A DNA stretch of 11,086 nt from CAMEGH01 sp964513905 (lineage in GTDB: Bacteria > Patescibacteriota > Saccharimonadia > Saccharimonadales > Saccharimonadaceae). This document shows, one piece after another, positions 1 through 5,941 of the stretch. How positions within the stretch are numbered: the stretch's first letter is position 1; the number at the start of each line of letters is the position of its first letter. The notes below the pieces were generated by a model. The model was given only the letters and a program-made list of their open reading frames with translations, was not told the DNA's origin and did no database searches. The position numbers and the translations under genes are program-made. Location: assembly GCA_964513905.1 (NCBI GenBank), contig CAZENS010000019.1:1-11086 (forward strand), written 5' to 3'.

Positions 1-6
1 CTTTCT

Positions 7-35
7 TTGCTAGGATAAACACAAGCTTTTATAAA
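7..35 (+). promoter_or_regulatory. Candidate promoter for the left-end structured RNA
   Basis: TTGCTA (7-12) and TATAAA (30-35) are separated by exactly 17 bp, the ideal spacing for a housekeeping sigma factor. Initiation would fall near 42-43, just before the region rich in complementary helices. The stretch is AT-rich, so a chance match is possible. The orientation agrees with the strand deduced from the G-U wobble pairs of the downstream structure. Confidence 0.45.
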
Positions 36-42
36 AACAAAA

Positions 43-463
43 AGCAAAAAACCTTAACAAACTGACTCTATGTAGACGACGCTAAGCTTGTCATCAAGTA
101 TGGTGTAGTTTGACGAATAGTTGGTGGCGCATAGGATGTGCTGGAACTAGAGCAGTGATAGAATTTTCTATTAGTTCTAGATGACAGTGATTACTCTTGG
201 CGCTACCAATGCTCCGTCAAATTTATTTGATGTTATGAGCGCACGGTGCGCGAGTACCGGTTACGCCTAGTTAATCCCCGGATGTAAGATTATATGCGGT
301 GAAATTACTAGGTGTAATCAGGGAAAGGACCGTAAGTCGATATGCTCGAATTCATTCGAGCGGTCAGTCGCCCTAGAGTAGTGATAGACCTTTTTATTCG
401 CCCGCCCTTTTAATAATTTTCAGCGGTGGTTGTCGATAGAGGTCAATATGTCACTACTCGGGC
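43..463 (+). ncRNA. Unclassified structured RNA of about 400 nt
   Basis: No plausible protein gene lies in this stretch, but it holds many long complementary helices. A closing helix pairs 61-67 with 362-368. Inside it are a small hairpin 88-99; a long arm with 107-115/215-223, 121-130/200-209 and 141-149/172-180; a hairpin 239-251; an 11-bp arm 261-271/307-317; and a 7-bp hairpin 344-350/355-361 with a UUCA loop. A separate 3' hairpin pairs GCCC (370-373) with GGGC (460-463), 376-384 with 451-459 (nine perfect pairs), and 387-391 with 440-444. The wobble pairs (67/362, 108/222, 126/204, 143/178, 265/313) are all G-U on the + strand and would be A-C mismatches on the other, which fixes the strand. 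It lacks the RNase P GGAAAGUCC core, a tmRNA tRNA-like end and the SRP GGAAGCA loop. Ends are estimated: the 5' end from the promoter at 7-35, the 3' end from the last helix. The family is not recognised. Confidence 0.55.
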
Positions 464-477
464 ACCCTAAACTTTAG

Positions 478-483
478 TATAAT
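478..483 (+). promoter_or_regulatory. -10 box of a leaderless promoter
   Basis: A perfect TATAAT lies six bases before the ATG at 490, so transcription would begin at or next to the start codon. There is no Shine-Dalgarno sequence and no clear -35 box. The -35 region overlaps the 3' arm of the hairpin at 451-463, so expression could be coupled to the upstream RNA gene. Confidence 0.6.
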
Positions 484-489
484 GTACTT

Positions 490-876
490 ATGTTAAATAA
501 GATCATAAGTGCTGTAGGTATTATTTCAGCGGGAATTCTGCTCTATATCTTGCAGGAAACAACTCCAACAGAGGCTGGCGCAATGGGCGTTCTGGCCGTT
601 TTTTTATTGTCGTACATTACGTTAACGATAGTACTGACGTACTTTATTTTCTGGCTTTATAGGCTAGTTGATAAGGTGTTCTATAGTGACAAGCAACAGA
701 GCAGTATAGATAGATTCGATCTAAGGAAATCATATTATTTTTCGTCTGTATTGGCACTTGGTCCGGTAATGATGGTGAGTTTAAGCTCTGTTGGCAGAGG
801 CGGTCTGATGGAATACGGGCTAGTTGGGCTACTCTTGTTTCTTGGGTGCATTTATGTATCAAAAAGAGCCATGTAA
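490..876 (+). CDS. Small four-helix membrane protein of unknown function
   Basis: This 128-residue protein is mostly hydrophobic. Likely membrane segments lie at about residues 4-21, 30-58, 81-100 and 106-124. The polar loop at about 60-80 contains most of the charged residues (Asp, Lys, Arg). No catalytic motif, cysteine pair or lipobox is visible and I do not recognise a family. The ATG at 490 is preferred because a perfect -10 box lies just upstream, as expected for a leaderless message, and no better start is present. It is followed after about 40 bp by the Pro-rich protein and the VirD4-like ATPase on the same strand, so a role in the same membrane apparatus is possible, but that is inferred from position only. 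Confidence 0.7.
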   Translation: MLNKIISAVGIISAGILLYILQETTPTEAGAMGVLAVFLLSYITLTIVLTYFIFWLYRLVDKVFYSDKQQSSIDRFDLRKSYYFSSVLALGPVMMVSLSSVGRGGLMEYGLVGLLLFLGCIYVSKRAM

Positions 877-902
877 AAGAGGTGCAAATTTAGTAATGGT
901 TA

Positions 903-911
903 TGCTATAAT
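903..911 (+). promoter_or_regulatory. Extended -10 promoter giving a leaderless start at 919
   Basis: TGCTATAAT combines a TGN extension with a perfect TATAAT (906-911). Seven bases later is the ATG at 919, so the transcript probably begins at that codon. The upstream ATG at 910 overlaps the -10 box and would lie outside such a transcript. The -35 region (about TGCAAA at 883-888) is poor, consistent with an extended -10 promoter. Confidence 0.6.
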
Positions 912-918
912 GACAACC

Positions 919-1359
919 ATGCAGCCAGAGTTTACGCCATCTGCTAGAGGAGGGGAGGTACAGCCTCCTTCTTCAGGGTATAGCTACGAGGTTCCACCTA
1001 ATTTTGCCTCGCAAGAGGTGGCGCCTGGGCAGGGCTTTGAGACGTTGCCGCCTTCACCGGAAAGAGCAATGGAGAGGAGTCCTATTGAACTTGCTCCGCC
1101 ACCGCCACCCATGCCTATGCCAGTGGCTCCTGTGCAGACGGTTGCAGATTCGGTTGTGCCTGTTGCGCAGCCAGTTATTCAGAATCCTATATCTGCTAAC
1201 GACGATGACGTTATCGAGAAGGAGTGGGTAGACAGAGCGAAGCAGATTATCATACAGACAAGAGAAGACCCTCGAGCGCGCGAGAAGGCTATAGGGGCTC
1301 TGCAGAGAGATTATTTGTTAAAACGATATGGGAAGCAATTAGGCGCAACTAATGATTAG
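919..1359 (+). CDS. Pro-rich protein with conserved basic C-terminal block, upstream of the VirD4-like gene
   Basis: The predicted protein has 146 residues if it starts at 919; an in-frame ATG at 910 would add three. I choose 919 because it sits seven bases after an extended -10 box that overlaps the earlier ATG. Residues 1 to about 90 are low-complexity and rich in Pro, Ala, Gln and Val, including a run of Pro around PPPPPMPMP, so this part is probably disordered. The last 50 or so residues are different: acidic DDD, then EKEWVDRAKQII, then a charged helix ending in QRDYLLKRYGK. From memory, similar C-terminal blocks occur in proteins next to type IV secretion-like genes in Saccharibacteria and other CPR bacteria. 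There is no signal peptide or membrane segment. It lies nine bases before the ATPase gene, likely in one operon, so it may be an adaptor for it (inference). Confidence 0.7.
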   Translation: MQPEFTPSARGGEVQPPSSGYSYEVPPNFASQEVAPGQGFETLPPSPERAMERSPIELAPPPPPMPMPVAPVQTVADSVVPVAQPVIQNPISANDDDVIEKEWVDRAKQIIIQTREDPRAREKAIGALQRDYLLKRYGKQLGATND

Positions 1360-1368
1360 GGTGGTGCG

Positions 1369-4233
1369 ATGTTTGGCGTAATTATAGCTGTATTTCTTAT
1401 TATCGTCATTGTGATTATTGCTGGTGGCTTAATTTATATGGCGTATCAGGGAACTTTGCGTGAGGCAAAGAATTATGAACGTGGCTTAAAAATGGTTCCG
1501 ATGCTTATACACCTTCCCCCGGCTAGTGACGATCTTGACGCCGGTGGGCGAGACGAAAGGGACGTAACAGAAGAACTCTTGAGTCAGGCGCAGGTGATGT
1601 ACAACATTATAGCCAGTACCTCGCTAAAGGGGTTTAAACACAGAATTTATGGACAACGCCATGTTTCTTTTGAGCTTGTTGCTAAGGGCGGGCTTATTTA
1701 TTACTATGCAGTTGTTCCAATTGTTTTGGTTGATACGGTAAAACAGGCAATCGCTGCGGCTTATCCATCAGCACGGCTAGAAGAGGTGGAAGAGCACACG
1801 ATCTTTACAGAGGGTGGACGTATGACTGGCACCATTGGGGGCGAATTCAGTCTTCAGAAGAGCTACGTATACCCGATAGCAACCTACCAAGAAACAAAAC
1901 GTGATGCTTCTAGGGCATTGTTAAACGCGCTTTCTACAGCAGGCCGACAGGACGGTATCGGAATTCAGTTTCTTGTTCGACCCGCTCAAGAGGGTTGGGT
2001 GCGCTCGTCAATTAGTGCTGTTGAGAAGATTAAGAAAGATCGAGCTATGGGAAAGACAGGATCGAACCCAATTATCGGATCTCACGCAGTGCGTGATGTA
2101 GCCGAGGCACTTTGGCGACCTCCGTCCGCCGATAATTACAAGGAAGAGAATAGCGTCAATACGCAATTAACCGCCCTTGAGCAGCAGACGATAGATGCGA
2201 TAGAAGAAAAGACACGCTACCCAGGCTACGAGACATTGGTACGAATTGTCGTTTCGTCAGACACCGCAGTGCGATCTCAGACGCTAATGAAGAATGTCGT
2301 TGCCTCTTTTTCGTTATTCGATTCTCCGAGTCATAATGGATTTAAGTTTATTCCTACGAGGAACGTGGATGAGTTGGTTACTTCATATATATTTCGTTTC
2401 TTCCCGCAGTCTATTAATTCGAATGTTTTAAACACCGTAGAGCTTGCAACGCTATTTCATCTTCCTGATCAGAAGAATATCCCAACAGCTCAGGTGAAGC
2501 GCCAGATGAGCAAGCAGGTGGATGGTCCTACTGATATTATGGATACCGGATTTTTGATTGGCTACAACGAATTTAGGGGACTGAAGAAGCCGATCAGATT
2601 GAGCGACAATGACCGTCGACGCCACTTATATATGATTGGTCAGACTGGTACGGGTAAATCAAAGTTCTTAGAGAACTTGGCGTATCAAGATATGATGGAC
2701 GGCAGAGGATTTGCTTTTATTGATCCTCATGGCGATTCAGCCGAGGTATTGATGGGCGCAGTTCCTAAAGAGAGGGTTGAGGACGTCATCTACTTTAACC
2801 CGTCTGACATGGATAATCCTATCGGTTTAAATATGTTTGAGTACAACACTCCCGATCAGAAGGACTTTTTGGTGCAGGAGGCAATCAGTATGCTTTACGG
2901 ACTGTATGACCCGGGACATACGGGAATTATTGGTCCACGATTGGAGCATATATTTAGGAATGCAGCGCTACTGCTCATGTCTGATCCAAATGGCGGAACC
3001 TTTATCGATATTCCAAAAGTCTTGGTAGATGCGGAATTCATGAAAAGCAAGCTAAAATACGTAACTGATCCAACTGTCCTTGAATTTTGGACAAAAGAGT
3101 GGCCAGCTTCGCAGAAATCAAGTGAGGCTGGAGAGCTTGTGAGCTGGGTCGTCTCTAAGTTTGGACCGTTCTTATCTAACGATGCAATGCGCAATATCAT
3201 TGGTCAGACAAAGTCTGGATTTAACCTACGTGATATTATGGATAACAAGAAGATTCTTATTGTAAACCTGTCAAAAGGAAAAATGGGTGAGCTAAATTCT
3301 AAGCTGTTGGGTATTATTTTTGTGATGAAGTTTCAGGCTGCGGCCATGGGGCGAGCAGATATGCCCGAGCATGAACGAGAAGATTTTAGCCTATACGTTG
3401 ACGAGTTCCAGAACTTTATGACCGAGAGCTTTGAGTCAATTCTTTCGGAAGCCCGAAAATATCGCTTAAGCCTTATCTTGGCTAATCAGTTTATGACACA
3501 GCTTACTGATAAGATTCGAGAGGCAATTATAGGTAACGTAGGTACAGTTATTAGCGGACGAATTGGTATTACTGACGCAGAAATGTTGGTGAAAAAGTTT
3601 GAACCTGTATTTACGACAGATGATATGACCAAGATGCCGAACTTTCAGGGTGTCGCAAGTGTGATGATCAATAACACTCCGTCCGCTCCGTTTAGTATGT
3701 CATTTACACCACCGCTCGCTAAATCGAGCGATAAGCTGGCGGATGCCATGAAGAAATTATCTGCTACCAAGTACGGTCGCCCGCGCGCAGAGGTTGAAGC
3801 AGACTTTAAGAAGAGAATAGCTGCTCCGCCAGCAAGACCAGCGATTGCATCGTCGACTAGGGGAGGTGCTTCTCCTACTGGGGTTAAACCAGGAGGTTCC
3901 TCGTTTCTAGACGACTGGCTTGCAAAAAGACAGCAGGCGGGTGGCACTCGACCAGGTGTAATTAAGCAACCAGGCCAACAGCAGCCTTCCTCTGCTTCAC
4001 CTAGCTTCGGTGCTCAGCCTCAGGCTACGCAGTCAGCTCCGGCTTCATATCAAAATCTGCCACAACAACAGGCTCCTGGGCCAGTTGGTGGCGTGCAACA
4101 ACAGTCTTCTGCTACTGCATTTCCGGCTCCAGCTCCGTCGTCGCCACAGCAGCCACCTGTTCAGCAGCAGGGGCCTGCTACTCCGGTAAATGCGCCGGCA
4201 GATCAGTCCGACGGAGTTCTTCGCCTACGTTAA
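1369..4233 (+). CDS. VirD4/TraG-like membrane-anchored ATPase, type IV secretion coupling-protein family
   Basis: This 954-residue protein starts with one hydrophobic helix (about residues 4-26) that would anchor it in the membrane. A region of about 390 residues follows without a motif I can name. The ATPase core has Walker A GQTGTGKS (424-431, Lys430), a conserved FAFIDPHGDS strand (448-457) and Walker B LYVDEFQNF (675-683, Asp678-Glu679). A later SLILANQF segment resembles the sensor-like motif of this family. Related proteins (VirD4, TraG/TraD, TrwB) are hexameric pumps that deliver DNA or protein to a type IV channel. Residues from about 818 to 954 are a Gln/Pro/Ala-rich low-complexity tail, possibly for partner binding. 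The ATG follows a weak GGTGGT ribosome site nine bases after the preceding stop. No relaxase, VirB4 or channel gene is seen here, so conjugation, DNA uptake and protein export all remain possible. The ATPase call is firm; the substrate is unknown. Confidence 0.88.
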   Translation: MFGVIIAVFLIIVIVIIAGGLIYMAYQGTLREAKNYERGLKMVPMLIHLPPASDDLDAGGRDERDVTEELLSQAQVMYNIIASTSLKGFKHRIYGQRHVSFELVAKGGLIYYYAVVPIVLVDTVKQAIAAAYPSARLEEVEEHTIFTEGGRMTGTIGGEFSLQKSYVYPIATYQETKRDASRALLNALSTAGRQDGIGIQFLVRPAQEGWVRSSISAVEKIKKDRAMGKTGSNPIIGSHAVRDVAEALWRPPSADNYKEENSVNTQLTALEQQTIDAIEEKTRYPGYETLVRIVVSSDTAVRSQTLMKNVVASFSLFDSPSHNGFKFIPTRNVDELVTSYIFRFFPQSINSNVLNTVELATLFHLPDQKNIPTAQVKRQMSKQVDGPTDIMDTGFLIGYNEFRGLKKPIRLSDNDRRRHLYMIGQTGTGKSKFLENLAYQDMMDGRGFAFIDPHGDSAEVLMGAVPKERVEDVIYFNPSDMDNPIGLNMFEYNTPDQKDFLVQEAISMLYGLYDPGHTGIIGPRLEHIFRNAALLLMSDPNGGTFIDIPKVLVDAEFMKSKLKYVTDPTVLEFWTKEWPASQKSSEAGELVSWVVSKFGPFLSNDAMRNIIGQTKSGFNLRDIMDNKKILIVNLSKGKMGELNSKLLGIIFVMKFQAAAMGRADMPEHEREDFSLYVDEFQNFMTESFESILSEARKYRLSLILANQFMTQLTDKIREAIIGNVGTVISGRIGITDAEMLVKKFEPVFTTDDMTKMPNFQGVASVMINNTPSAPFSMSFTPPLAKSSDKLADAMKKLSATKYGRPRAEVEADFKKRIAAPPARPAIASSTRGGASPTGVKPGGSSFLDDWLAKRQQAGGTRPGVIKQPGQQQPSSASPSFGAQPQATQSAPASYQNLPQQQAPGPVGGVQQQSSATAFPAPAPSSPQQPPVQQQGPATPVNAPADQSDGVLRLR

Positions 4234-4250
4234 GTGGGTGTATGGAACAA

Positions 4251-4274
4251 CCCTAGTATTAAGGTGGGCTAGGG
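4251..4274. terminator. Weak hairpin between convergent genes
   Basis: CCCTAG (4251-4256) pairs with CTAGGG (4269-4274) around a 12-base loop in the 45-bp gap between the ATPase stop and the end of the minus-strand gene. On the + strand a short T run follows at about 4283-4287, nine bases away, which is farther than in a classic intrinsic terminator. On the minus strand there is no T run. It may act as a modest shared terminator. Confidence 0.35.
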
Positions 4275-4278
4275 CTAC

Positions 4279-4626
4279 CTAATTTTTATGATTGGTAAGT
4301 TTTACAAAATCAATAATCAAACCGACAATCCATCCGATAATAAATCCAGACAGACCTTCACAACCAGACAAATTGTAGCCAATATACTTTGCAGTTCCAT
4401 AGAATATAAGTAGTGCAGCTATCATGCCTAGTAGACCTGTTACAACAGGTAGTGGGCGTAATAATGTCGCGGCAAGGATATCGCTTGCTGTTTCAATAGG
4501 TCGGGTGTGGATTATCGTACTAAATGAGCGCTGGACGATATTCATATGGCTTTTTGCTTGATCCATTGTCCGCTTAAATGACTTTTTCTTTTTGTTGTTT
4601 ACTTTTGCTGATTTTTTTTGCGTCAT
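4279..4626 (-). CDS. Small basic two-helix membrane protein of unknown function
   Basis: The 115-residue product begins with a strongly positive segment (residues 3-24, including KKKKSFKR) that should stay in the cytoplasm. A predicted amphipathic stretch follows, then two membrane helices at about residues 60-77 and 91-108 joined by a short loop that contains the only cysteine (Cys89). No enzymatic motif is visible and I do not recognise the family. Its ATG overlaps the TGA of the upstream gene (ATGA at 4623-4626 read on the minus strand), which implies translational coupling and suggests the two products work together, perhaps as a complex in the membrane. The basic leader could bind nucleic acid or lipid head groups, but this is only a guess from charge. 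Confidence 0.72.
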   Translation of the reverse strand: MTQKKSAKVNNKKKKSFKRTMDQAKSHMNIVQRSFSTIIHTRPIETASDILAATLLRPLPVVTGLLGMIAALLIFYGTAKYIGYNLSGCEGLSGFIIGWIVGLIIDFVKLTNHKN

Positions 4627-5789
4627 AACAATAACCCCTCGTTAGCATCTCGACGGATGAGCCTAATTTCTTCTTTTTGGTGAAGCGAGCGCAGGTAAAA
4701 GAACAAGATCAGGGCAGTCAGTGTAATATTAATAGTTATTACCATTGATTCTTTTGCAGCAGGTAATTCTGCAGAGGTAGATTCAATGATCTTACTGATA
4801 GGGCAAGCCACCGTGATTACGGTAGAGTTTCCGTAGCTATTTTTTATATGACAATCATAAGAATGGGGATTACCTTCACCGTGTGCGGTTGCAGGAATAG
4901 GCGTTTTTATTCGGATAGTAAACTGCTTTTCTTGTGATTCGCCAGGTCCAAGGTTTACCGATGGCCAGGAGATGGTTTGCGCGCGAGTGTCAAGTTCACC
5001 TCCGTGAGTATTGAGTACATCTGCATAATCATGAACATCTGATAGATTGGCAGTGAATGTATGGGCGGTTGCTTGTTCTTCGTTTGTATTTTTTGCAGCT
5101 AGTGTGTAGGTAATTCGATCAGACGTATTTGCAATGAAGCTTGAGGAGTTCTGGGTGTTGTTATACACCTTATGTGAAAGCGCAACCTGGGAGATTTCAG
5201 TCGGTTTTACTGCGGTCGGTATGTTGCGAAGAGCAATTGCACCAGACCCTTTTAGGATAGAAAAATCTCCGGCTGTTTGTGATGTACCGGACAGGGTGTT
5301 GTAGGCTGTAAAATTAACCTGATTATGGTCGAGTGGAGTAAAATGAAGGCTTCCGGTTCCGCCTGCTGCTTTTTGGAACGTTGTGCTGACACCTCCATCG
5401 TCTGCATCAACCTTTGGTTGGGTGCTTATAATAAAAAACTGCTCAGAAGCGCGTGATGTAATTTTTCCTTCAGTAAGATTTAGTAACTCGCTGCGAGTAA
5501 TACCAAGGCTTGTGAATATGTCTTTGATATTTAGCTCATTTTTGTCGTAGTGGTACAAAAGGTCTCCAACGCTACTAATTCCTCCGTATACGAGGTCGTA
5601 GTTGCTTGCCGTATTGGCTGATTCGGGTGGTCGAACAATTGCGATAATCTGGAGCGCCATAGCGGGTATAAGTAGGAATACGCCCCATCGCCTAATTTTC
5701 TCTTCTTTCTTTAGTTTTTTTGCGTATTGGGCAACTTCACCGATCAAAGTCGGACTAAAAGAAAGATTTGTAATCAATTTTCGAAACAT
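4623..5789 (-). CDS. Bitopic envelope protein with large external domain, DUF11-like C-terminal part
   Basis: This 388-residue protein has a basic cytoplasmic N-terminus, a membrane helix at about 35-52, an external region of roughly 295 residues, a second helix at about 349-366, and a charged cytoplasmic tail of 22 residues. Just after the first helix comes a segment with YGG (about 68-70), DLLYHYD and GITRSELLNL; I recall similar YGG...GITR segments in other CPR surface proteins, but cannot verify it here. The region before the second helix (TYTLAAKNTNEEQATAHTF and onward, with LGPGESQEKQFTIRIK) resembles the beta-sandwich DUF11 repeat of surface adhesins. Two external cysteines near HSYDCHIK and VITVACP could form a disulfide. 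Starting ATG at 5789 is the first in frame after the promoter. It overlaps the next gene by four bases. A surface or envelope structural role is likely; the exact function is unknown. Confidence 0.75.
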   Translation of the reverse strand: MFRKLITNLSFSPTLIGEVAQYAKKLKKEEKIRRWGVFLLIPAMALQIIAIVRPPESANTASNYDLVYGGISSVGDLLYHYDKNELNIKDIFTSLGITRSELLNLTEGKITSRASEQFFIISTQPKVDADDGGVSTTFQKAAGGTGSLHFTPLDHNQVNFTAYNTLSGTSQTAGDFSILKGSGAIALRNIPTAVKPTEISQVALSHKVYNNTQNSSSFIANTSDRITYTLAAKNTNEEQATAHTFTANLSDVHDYADVLNTHGGELDTRAQTISWPSVNLGPGESQEKQFTIRIKTPIPATAHGEGNPHSYDCHIKNSYGNSTVITVACPISKIIESTSAELPAAKESMVITINITLTALILFFYLRSLHQKEEIRLIRRDANEGLLL

Positions 5790-5832
5790 GTTCGTGTTAC
5801 GTTAGCCTCACCCCTTATAATTCTTATGGCTA

Positions 5833-5841
5833 ATTATAGCA
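5833..5841 (-). promoter_or_regulatory. Extended -10 promoter for the two minus-strand membrane genes
   Basis: Read on the minus strand this is TGCTATAAT, the same nine bases as the extended -10 at 903-911. Transcription would start near 5826, leaving a leader of about 37 nt. The leader holds a purine-rich AAGGGGTGAGG (about 5803-5813) that could bind the ribosome, although it is about 16 bases from the ATG, which is long. No good -35 box is present. It is back to back with the gyrB promoter. Confidence 0.5.
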
Positions 5842-5868
5842 TGAAAGGTAATACTGGGGCAATAAAGC

Positions 5869-5897
5869 TTGAGAAAAATACTGGTTTTATATATAAT
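5869..5897 (+). promoter_or_regulatory. gyrB-gyrA operon promoter
   Basis: TTGAGA (5869-5874) and TATAAT (5892-5897) are separated by 17 bp, a near-consensus housekeeping promoter. Transcription should begin at about 5904, giving a leader of about 38 nt before the gyrB ATG at 5942. It stands only about 30 bp from the divergent promoter at 5833-5841, so supercoiling at one could affect the other, a notable context for gyrase genes. Confidence 0.7.
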
Positions 5898-5941
5898 AAA
5901 TCAGGTATATAGCTGAAAATTCTAGAGACAGTGAGGGAAGC

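Noticed and set aside
1..60. Origin of replication with DnaA boxes in the AT-rich left end
   Set aside because: No TTATCCACA-type box or cluster is present; the AT-richness is better explained by a promoter.
44..84. Short reading frame starting GCAAAAAAC that looks like a tmRNA tag
   Set aside because: It ends in Cys-Arg-Arg-Arg and not the usual Leu-Ala-Ala type end, and no tRNA-like domain follows.
261..365. Group I intron core, suggested by AATCAGGGAAAGGACC
   Set aside because: The R and S type conserved elements (such as GACTAAA and AAGATATAGTCC) are missing and no split host gene is visible.
43..463. RNase P RNA, tmRNA or SRP RNA
   Set aside because: There is no GGAAAGUCC core with a matching ACAGAA end, no tRNA-like 3' end with a GTTCGANTC loop, and no GGAAGCA tetraloop region on either strand.
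2895..3200. Minus-strand frame inside the ATPase gene
   Set aside because: It lies entirely within the ATPase core, which has clear motifs, and its own sequence has no recognisable domain.
5727..5912. Small + strand frame encoding 61 residues
   Set aside because: It overlaps the start of the minus-strand membrane gene and both divergent promoters, has no ribosome site and shows no protein-like features.
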